DNA from: Botryotinia globosa
Lineage: Eukaryota > Ascomycota > Leotiomycetes > Helotiales > Sclerotiniaceae
DNA: 64,000 bases
Reading direction: 5' to 3'
Assembly: GCA_014898425.1 (NCBI GenBank)
Contig: RCSZ01000001.1
Location: forward strand, 2,728,001-2,792,000
Shown here: piece by piece, positions 57,100-64,000 of the stretch
Layout of the letters: every line of letters starts with the position of its first letter
Numbering within the stretch: position 1 is the first letter of the stretch
Made by a program: the position numbers and the translations under genes
The notes under the pieces: generated by a model
What the model was told of the DNA's origin: nothing
Databases searched by the model: none
The model's input: only the letters and a program-made list of their open reading frames with translations

Positions 57100-57592
57100 A
57101 TGAGGGGCATATACTTCTTGCTTTTGTTGTGTACATTGATTGTTGCAACAATAGCGGACTGTAGGTACCTGTTCAAGATGGTTGATTTTCTATTTGCTAA
57201 TTGTTATCAAAGCACCGCCGTCTTTTTGTAAATGTACTTGCTTTACGAATAGCACCATCATTCCCTTGTCTTCACATTCGAGCTCTTCATCCGATAAATC
57301 AGACTCAAAGCACGACTCTCGTGCCCCAGCTGCAACATGCACTATGTGTAATCGAGCATTCTGTCTCGCTCAGCGACTACCAATATGTAAAGAGGCCGAG
57401 GAGAAAGATGTTTTCACAACGTGCTTTCAACGAGATAGCAGAAAGGATCAGATTGTGGTACTGACTTTCATTGCTGGTACTTTAGGCTTGCTTGCTTGGG
57501 CAGCGGTGAGAAAAGTTGTTGATAAGAGAAAGGGCTTGAATGTTGGACTCGGGGATACGCAACAAGGGTATGCTCCAGTTGGAGCTAGATAA
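57100..57592 (+). CDS. Small cysteine-rich membrane protein with signal peptide
   Basis: Exons are 57100-57160 and 57213-57592; the 52-bp intron (GTAGGT...AAG) yields 146 residues. The product has a signal peptide (MRGIYFLLLLCTLIVATIAD), a lumenal or external region with seven or eight Cys (FCKCTCFTNSTIIPL; CTMCNRAFCLAQRLPICK; TTCFQRDS), one membrane helix (about 106-126, IVVLTFIAGTLGLLAWAAV) and a short basic tail. The CKCxCFxNSTII and CxxCNRxFC patterns look conserved among ascomycetes to my recollection, but I know no assigned function. It is probably a type I membrane protein of the secretory pathway or plasma membrane. Confidence 0.75.
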
Positions 57593-58345
57593 CTACAAAC
57601 TCTATAGATGCAAACCGGGGAGGATTTCCTAGAACGCACCTAGTTTGAGGAAACGGGTCATTCTTTTCAAACATTTGCTACATTTTTGAGGCATTCCAGT
57701 TCATGAATGAAAGAGAATCATATGGAGTCAGTGTTGGGAATGCTGATGGCAATCTCAATAGCGCGAAAACGATCTCAGTTGATATCCTCAGAATTCGAAC
57801 ATGTTTTTTGAACTGTCACAGCAGAGTTTCCAGCCGTTTGGCGTGGACAGAACGAGATCTGAAGTTTTGTTAATCTGCCGTTATTTGAGGGTGAGAAGGC
57901 AGAGTGGGAAATATTCAATGATTGGCACCCTTTTCCTGGCTTATGACTACTACACTTTACATACGAACACGGCCCAACCGCTATTCTCTTCAGCGGTATT
58001 ACATGTTAGCCTCTCATTCTTCGCCTCTAAGCCCAAGCTTTAGCAACTTTGTACTTCGCTACATCCTCAATCTTCATGGGAAAAAGTCGAACCAAGTTCC
58101 CACCGTTAGGTTCTATGGTTTAATTGAGAAAGTTCGTGTTGAGGTAGCGGGTCAGCTGCAAGGAATCCTTTCTCCGGAATCATTTCTGGAATCTGTAGAC
58201 GAAACCATGTGACACGAACTTTCAGAAAACAATGAGGAATATATTTGCATTGTTTTACAGGCAGCATTCCAGGCCATGGGTTTATTTCAGGATCAGAAGA
58301 TAAACTTGTTCATCATTTAGGATGGGCGAATCACATGTGGAACCT
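57593..58345. other. Intergenic DNA, no supported gene
   Basis: ORFs of 80 and 96 codons on the plus strand (57801-58043, 57922-58212) overlap each other and show no motif. I do not call them. Confidence 0.5.
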
Positions 58346-58849
58346 TTATAATATCAATTGCAGCTTTCCAAGATGATTGGGAGAGGTTGTAGGCACTTTA
58401 GGTGGTTTCTGCAACTCATCTGTCCGTCTCAAGCTCTCCCCCTTACCTATATCTACCGGAAGACCCAAGTCCCTCGTATTGGACAGAGGAATTAGTGGGT
58501 TTGACGATTGGCCTGACAGAAAACGCAACTTCAACCCACGGCTAAGTTGAGCCATCTATCTTTTACCGACTTTCTCGCTTTCCAGATCGTTGTCATTTGA
58601 CGATGGGCTCGCTAAAGAGTTGACTCCAACCGGTGCTAAGGTTGAGCCAACTATTTGCTCAAGGACCTCCTCAATTTCTAGATCGCTGTAATTTGACAAT
58701 GGGTCCGTGCAGAAGTCCACCTCCACAACTTGTGGTGTGGCTAGGCCGTATATTTGCTTCGGAATCCCTCCGATTTCGAGATGGCTGTCATTGGATTGTG
58801 GAATTATATCACCGGAGAATCCCGATGGTCTTTGCCGCGTAAGGTAACA
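58346..58849 (-). pseudogene. Decayed coding repeat on the minus strand
   Basis: The minus frame 58849-58556 is open for 97 codons without a Met near its start, and the base before it is an AG (a possible splice acceptor). It reads SNDSHLEIGG, then SNYSDLEIEEVLEQIVGS, then SNDNDLESEKVGKR and a stop. These are related units about 35 residues apart. Immediately downstream another ORF (58555-58346, 69 codons) continues the same DNA repeat in a different frame, with diverged copies of ...GGCTCAAC...TTAGC.... It looks like the 3' end of a repeat-containing gene that has lost its frame. No parent family is recognised. Confidence 0.35.
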
Positions 58850-59528
58850 CTAAATGTTCGAGTTGCGGTGATATACAAAGTCTGATTGTTGCTGCAGTTC
58901 GATCCGAGCGGGCGAGAATTTCATCTATCTTACTACTCTTCCACCGAATAATCTCTCCATGAATCCAAACCAAAAGTCGGTACCGCCAATGGTAATACCT
59001 ACTGGTTTTTTTCGATCATCGATTTTCATCCTAGTACCAGACCTCCGATACAGGCATCACTACCGCGAATGGTATCGTTTACCACTCTTTTCGACTATAA
59101 ACCAATCACACTACTCGACTTCTAATATCAGCTGCCTTTCCTAGCCATCAAGCCTACCATACCCTTCACTTCTCCCACTACGATCCTACCAGCGATACAA
59201 AGCTATGGAAAGGGGGATCGAAGGCTTATAACAAAAAGTTGCCTCAATACTACAATATCGAAAAGCAAGAGAAAGGACTGAAGGTTCATGCGAATAAAAC
59301 ACCAAGATTGCTTGGACGTTATCCCAATTACGCCCAACTCAGAAACATAAGATTTTAAGTATTTGAAGGGCTAGCACACTACGTTAAAAGAAGCAAAGTT
59401 TACTTATAAAGAGACAGCACTGTCCCAGAGTCTTGTAACTTCTCAAATCTGCGACCTTGGCAGATGTAATTTAGTTATATTGTAAAGTACTAAATTCCGT
59501 CCATCATCTTCTATTCTCCTTGCACTAT
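58850..59528. other. Intergenic DNA, no gene seen
   Basis: It could contain further decayed exons of the minus-strand relic, since the relic starts at a possible acceptor, but no frame can be supported. Confidence 0.4.
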
Positions 59529-60098
59529 TCAACCATCCCTTGCCGATGATTCATGACCGCACGCTGCCTGTTTCCTAGCCTCCCATTCCGTAATAGCAAG
59601 CATACACCACTCGAGCCTCTTCTTTTTTGTTTTCTCTTCGTCCACTATTTTCTCGTCCCGGCGACCTTGTCCCGTCGTAATATAATCGGTTGATTGATGA
59701 TACTCTGGCTCGCAATCTGGACATCCATATCCTGAATTTATGAGTGTACGTTTGAGGATCGAGGGGCAAAGTGTTGTTTCAGACTTTTGCCGTTGATCTA
59801 GTGGAGGAGGGAGTGATAGGTTATGGATCACTTGTGGACAGGTTGTTATGGTTTTGGCAGAGGAAGTAGATGACTTAGGACTGGAGGGTTTGGATGGTAT
59901 GATGCGAGTAGAGTGACGAAGAGATGTCGTAACATGGTTACATATCTGATAGTAGGTGCTGATTAACTCGCAGGGTGTTGGTTCGGAATTAGCTGTCATG
60001 TTTGAGTGATTGGCATCTTGAGCTCTCTCATAGATTTCCAGTGAGTAAGTTGTGTCGTTAACAATCGGAAAGGTACCTAGAATTTTCAAAGAATTCAT
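59529..60098 (-). CDS. Small hypothetical protein with Cys/His and CPDC motifs
   Basis: Single exon, 189 residues, ATG at 60098. It has no signal peptide. Features are CELISTYYQICNHVTTS in the first third, a Ser/Thr-rich linker with CPQV and LCPSILKR, then GYGCPDCEPEYH, and a charged helix (RRDEKIVDEEKTKKKRLEWCMLAITEWEARKQAACGHE). The combination of CNH, CPDC and C-terminal CGH would suit one or two zinc sites. Similar short proteins with an 'ICNH...CPDC' pattern occur in Sclerotiniaceae, as far as I recall. Function is unknown. Confidence 0.6.
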   Translation of the reverse strand: MNSLKILGTFPIVNDTTYSLEIYERAQDANHSNMTANSEPTPCELISTYYQICNHVTTSLRHSTRIIPSKPSSPKSSTSSAKTITTCPQVIHNLSLPPPLDQRQKSETTLCPSILKRTLINSGYGCPDCEPEYHQSTDYITTGQGRRDEKIVDEEKTKKKRLEWCMLAITEWEARKQAACGHESSARDG

Positions 60099-61214
60099 TA
60101 TGCCCCGTTTCGGGATATGCTGGGAACGGCTCCATGAATCATGAGAACAATGGCTTTGTGAGCTTGTCTCTACTACTTTTTCCCACTACATTCTGGAAGC
60201 CGGAATTATATCACTCAAAGGACTAGCCTCCTAACTTCCTCATACAACCAGAATTATCTAAAATTTTCGAGATCTGAAATTCAATACCTCTATCTACACG
60301 AGTATTTTTGGGTCTAATGCAGAGACAAACGAAGTCATTACTTCGTACAATCCTGTATTGTTACCTCACTCAAACTCCCATCCCCTGGTGCCCAAGTATT
60401 CTAATACATCAACTGGGACTCGAGAATATCAAATATTCCACTGAAGTTGAATAAGAGAGAGAGACTACTAGGGCGTACTTCGACTCCCTTCGATTTTGTC
60501 ATGCATAGAGATGATGAGCGTTTAAGAGAATAGAGCCCAATAGAGCCCGAGCTTTCCCCGCAAGGCGAGACTACCCCTCGATGACATGTACTGACAGTAG
60601 CGGAGCGTATAACAGGCATGAGAGTATGATTAATTGAAGTTCTAACGTGTATATACTGTATATCCTCTTCTAGAACTAGGGCAAAGCGAAATAGCCTCCC
60701 ACTCCACAGCAGTGGCCCAGAGGAGCGTCATATTGAATTTCAATAAAGCGCCCGCCCACTCTACCTAGACACGTGCTAGATACCCAGATAGGTAGTAAAC
60801 GTAATGGCATTTATTATAATTTCCCATCAAATGCTGAATCGTGGTACCGATGTCGATTTATGTACTGTAGCGAATTAGAAAAAAAGTTCCAATCTTTACT
60901 GTACCATATCATACGAATACAAAGATATAAATTCGAGAAACAAAATACACAAATTATATCAATCTACTTTGTACTTTGTAGATGTAAGTACGTATGTATG
61001 TATGTTGTTAATGTGAAAAAATCAAGTGAAGCGTGAAATTCCGCTCCGTGACAAACCGATTCCACATGCCGTTCCCCAATTAGGTAAAGGCTGATTATCT
61101 CCAGCCGGGTTAAACTCTACCTTTTCACGGGTAATCCGACCAACTGAATATTTACGGCTTTCTTTAACACAATCAACCTACCAAAAATCTTTAATATATT
61201 CTCTCATTTTCAAG
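60099..61214. other. Divergent promoter interval
   Basis: It lies between the hypothetical gene and IDH1. A short direct repeat AATAGAGCCC occurs twice near 60529-60548. No gene is supported. Confidence 0.5.
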
Positions 61215-62509
61215 ATGCTGGCAAGAAACTCTGTCAGGTCGGCGCAAGTATGTAAATTAATCAAGAATTCTCAATTGCAGATTCTTGATTTGCAGATCGT
61301 GTCTATGTCTCTCTCTTAGTCTGTCACAAGCTAATACCAACTTCTTATCAGAGCCTTTTGCGAACCGCCAACGTCGCTCCCACTAGAACTTTCGCAACTG
61401 TTCAATCCGATATCTTCAAGCCTACAAAGTATGGTGGAAAATATACCGTTACTTTAATTCCTGGTGACGGTATTGGTGCCGAGGTTGCCGAGTCTGTAAA
61501 AACAATTTTCAAAGCAGACAATGTGCCGGTCGAATGGGAACAAGTTGATGTATCTGGTGTTGAAACTGGAGACAAACACTCCGAGGACTTGTTCCGGGAG
61601 TCAATAGCATCCTTGAAGAGAAATAAGCTTGGTCTTAAGGGTATCTTGCACACACCTGTCGAGAGATCTGGTCACCAATCTTTCAACGTCGCACTCAGAC
61701 AAGAACTCGATATCTACGCATCCATTGTTCTCATCAAGAACATCCCAGGTTACAACACTCGCCACAAGGATGTCGATCTTTGCATTATTCGTGAGAATAC
61801 TGAGGGAGAATACTCTGGATTGGAACATCAATCTGTTCCAGGTGTTGTTGAATCTCTTAAGATCATTACCCGCGCTAAGTCTGAGAGAATTGCCAAATTC
61901 GCATTCAGCTTTGCTCTTGCCAACAACCGTAAGAAGGTTACCTGTATTCACAAGGCCAACATTATGAAGCTTGCAGATGGTCTTTTCCGCAAAACCTTCA
62001 ACGATGTTGCTAAGGACTACCCCACTTTGGAGACCAACGATATGATTGTCGACAACGCATCTATGCAATGTGTATCCAGACCACAACAATTCGATGTTAT
62101 GGTTATGCCTAACTTGTACGGAGGAATTCTGTCCAACGTTGGTGCTGCTTTGGTTGGTGGTCCAGGTCTTGTTCCTGGATGCAACATGGGACGTGAAGTT
62201 GCCGTTTTCGAGCCTGGTTGCCGTCATGTTGGTTTAGATATCAAGGGCAAGGATCAAGCTAACCCAACTGCTATGATTCTTTCTGGTTCTATGCTTTTGA
62301 GACATCTTGGTCTTGATGACCATGCTAACAGAATCTCCAAGGCCGTTTATGATGTTATTGCTGAAGGGTAAGTGATACCAACCACCAGTTGTATTTTTGC
62401 AAGTTACTAATAATCCTATAGAGCCGTTAGAACCCGTGATATGGGAGGAAACAGCTCAACTAACCAATTCACTCGCGCTATTTTGGATAAGATGGAGTTG
62501 GCTGCATAG
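61215..62509 (+). CDS. IDH1: NAD-dependent isocitrate dehydrogenase, regulatory subunit 1 (mitochondrial)
   Basis: Part of the TCA-cycle enzyme that turns isocitrate into 2-oxoglutarate. Exons are 61215-61247, 61352-62367 and 62422-62509 (378 residues). The tiny first exon encodes MLARNSVRSAQ and joins to SLLRTANVAPTRTFATVQ, together a mitochondrial presequence. Family signatures follow: VTLIPGDGIGAEV, the RENTEGEYSGLEH segment, DNASMQCVSRPQQFDVMVMPNLYGGILSN (dehydrogenase signature), and the C-terminal MGGNSSTNQFTRAILDKM. The PVERSGHQSFN stretch, in place of the catalytic-subunit pattern, points to IDH1 (regulatory, allosteric) rather than IDH2. Confidence 0.93.
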
Positions 62510-63265
62510 ATTGGTGGATAGACTGTATAAAGAATACCCTAGATATGGATCGGAGTGTACATCAAGGGGTTGAAGTGCATAAAAAATTCATTATATCCGC
62601 AAATGTTCGTTGACTTTGAAGTGATGTTTGTTTTTTTCTAATTTTAGCAATGAAGCTATCAAGATATTCGGGATGATTTTAATTACAGATAATAGAGTTA
62701 ATCCACATTTCTTATTTTGAAAAGAATCAGAAAGGATGGCTTATAGGTCCAAAGATTTAGTTTTTCATCTCGAGCTCCTCCTATTCCTACCGCGTCTCTC
62801 TTCTTCATTTCACTGGGAGTTTAATCGCTTTTGTCTTTGATTTCAACGTCATGGAGAATAGGCCAATGATAAAAAGCTTTCGAGCGTAGCGAGCAATAGG
62901 GGTCTGGAGGTTTGCCCCCATCAACAAGAACCATCAATGGAATGTGACACTCCGCTAGCCCTTCGGAGGCCACTGTCATAGGGACAGACTAGAGTTCGTG
63001 CAGTGCATCCCTATTGGATTGTTTTGCTATTTCAACTGTGGTACATCAGGCCAGGTAGGAACACTTATAGATGGCAAGATTGTTGCAGGGTCAAGTTGTT
63101 AGAAAATATGGGCATGGCATCATCATAATTCGAACCCTGTTGTTAGGTACACAAAATATGTCTTTCATTGTTATTAAAATAACTGATATCATGATACTCC
63201 GTACCCCAGTCTCCCCAACGCCATTGCATGCAAATACATACGTGAACTTTGCCAAATCAAGCGTT
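62510..63265. other. Convergent 3' intergenic interval with a GC-rich hairpin
   Basis: Apart from the hairpin element listed next, nothing is recognised. A TTCGAACCC sequence near 63129 was examined as a tRNA B box and rejected. Confidence 0.5.
62871..62925. repeat. Compact GC-rich hairpin element
   Basis: AGCTTTCGAGCGTAGCGAGC is followed by AATAGGGGTCTGGAGG and TTTGCCCCCATC. GGGG and CCCC arms can pair around the TCTGGAGGTTTG loop. The sequence is out of keeping with its AT-rich surroundings and resembles dispersed 'GC cluster' hairpins, which occur in many copies in some fungal nuclear and mitochondrial genomes. Confidence 0.4.
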
Positions 63266-64000
63266 TTAAAAAGCAATGTTTCTCTTCCGTCCAGTATATT
63301 TACTAGAATTCTTAACCACCTTTCCCTTTCTTTCCATCTGTTCCTTCTTCCCCAAAATCCATGCCTTGCTACCTTTCTTAACATCCTTTCTGCCCTTCTC
63401 TCTATGCTTCTTCCTAGCATCCAACACATCAACTCCATCCATTCCCTTCACTATTCCCGTAATATCTCCATTACTAGTTTCCACATCTCCTCCACCAACT
63501 GTCAGAACCAAGTACAACTTTGCATTTTTCGTTCCCGGATCATCCTCCAAAATACCCGCTCCGAAACCAGCCTTGATAGCCGCACCAGTAATCATCGTTC
63601 TTTGCTGATCATTCTTTGGATAAAATTGACACACAGCTCTTCCTCCCCTCTTCAACGAAGCATACAATCCTCCAAAAAACCTCGAAAGTCGTCCTGCACT
63701 CGAGACCTCACTACTTTCCGCATTGCACAACCATTGAATCGCACTAATACTAATCGCAGCATCGAAACTTCCGGCTCGAAAGGGTACGCCCTGGCCAATA
63801 TCACTCAACATCAAATCACCCTCTACATCTCGCTGTAATGCGATGTCGAGCATGGAAGCACTAATATCCATTCCGACCCAGATATGTGGTCCGCCTTCAT
63901 CTTCGGGCACGGCGGAGAGTATTTCGCCTGAGAGACCGGAGCCGCAGCCTATGTCGAGGAGGAGGGAAGGGGTGGTGAGGTCGAGGAGCTCGAGAGCCCG
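63266..64000 (-). CDS. BUD23: Bud23-type 18S rRNA (guanine-N7) methyltransferase (5' end outside window)
   Basis: It methylates a guanine of 18S rRNA during small-subunit assembly and acts in the nucleus. The frame is open to the right edge, so the N-terminus is missing. The visible part has the SAM-binding motif LLLDIGCGSGLSGE, the acidic strand VGMDISASMLDIA, motif IV with FDAAISISAIQWLCNA, and CQFYPKNDQQ. The C-terminal block KAWILGKKEQMERKGK...SKYTGRKRNIAF is the basic Bud23/WBSCR22 tail, which makes the assignment specific among class I methyltransferases. No intron is needed in the visible region. Confidence 0.92.
   Translation of the reverse strand, partial: RALELLDLTTPSLLLDIGCGSGLSGEILSAVPEDEGGPHIWVGMDISASMLDIALQRDVEGDLMLSDIGQGVPFRAGSFDAAISISAIQWLCNAESSEVSSAGRLSRFFGGLYASLKRGGRAVCQFYPKNDQQRTMITGAAIKAGFGAGILEDDPGTKNAKLYLVLTVGGGDVETSNGDITGIVKGMDGVDVLDARKKHREKGRKDVKKGSKAWILGKKEQMERKGKVVKNSSKYTGRKRNIAF

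Noticed and set aside
57801..58212. Two overlapping plus-strand ORFs of 80 and 96 codons
   Set aside because: They overlap in different frames without motifs; neither can be preferred.
63120..63200. TTCGAACCC as a tRNA B box on the minus strand
   Set aside because: No A box or cloverleaf can be built around it.

Overview
This window is nuclear DNA of a filamentous ascomycete. Genes are dense, mostly split by 50-200 bp introns with GTRAGT-type donors, and separated by AT-rich intergenic DNA with microsatellites. The mating-pheromone precursor at 52.1-53.3 kb carries fifteen copies of WCGRPGQPC, the alpha-type pheromone I associate with Botrytis and Sclerotinia, so a member of the Sclerotiniaceae (Leotiomycetes) is the best guess. 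All exon joins below were worked out by eye from splice consensus and reading frame; none was checked against transcripts.

Layout. 1-8.9 kb: the 3' part of a giant, Glu/Pro-rich, internally repeated protein of the leashin / 'involucrin-repeat' type, cut by the left edge. 9-17 kb: a gene-poor, accessory-looking block with a decayed HET-like fragment, an intact jacalin plus aerolysin-like gene, a stand-alone RNase H gene, a tRNA-like relic and two non-autonomous elements with terminal inverted repeats. 17-32 kb: beta-carbonic anhydrase, a CoA-type Nudix hydrolase with a possible peroxisomal tail, a CUE/CCCH/Smr protein, a Tvp38-like membrane protein, a conserved protein with repeated Cys-Pro motifs, and an F-box/beta-propeller protein ending in a CaaX box. 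33-50 kb: a low-complexity Ser/Arg protein, a kinase-like protein lacking catalytic residues, a Cys/Met-metabolism PLP enzyme, valyl-tRNA synthetase, a secreted GH125 mannosidase, a closely spaced PRA1 plus disordered-protein pair, tandem-repeat-rich DNA, and an ERJ5-type ER J-protein. 52-64 kb: the pheromone precursor, an mL50-like mitoribosomal protein, a small Cys-rich membrane protein, a decayed coding repeat, a small CPDC-motif protein, NAD-isocitrate dehydrogenase subunit 1, and the Bud23 rRNA methyltransferase, cut by the right edge.

Most genes are housekeeping (translation, secretory pathway, mitochondria) and do not form an obvious pathway or metabolite cluster. The most unusual parts are the 9-17 kb block with its jacalin/aerolysin-like gene, the pheromone precursor with a second embedded Cys-x6-Cys peptide, the prenylation signal on an F-box protein, and the 26-bp gap between PRA1 and its downstream ORF.
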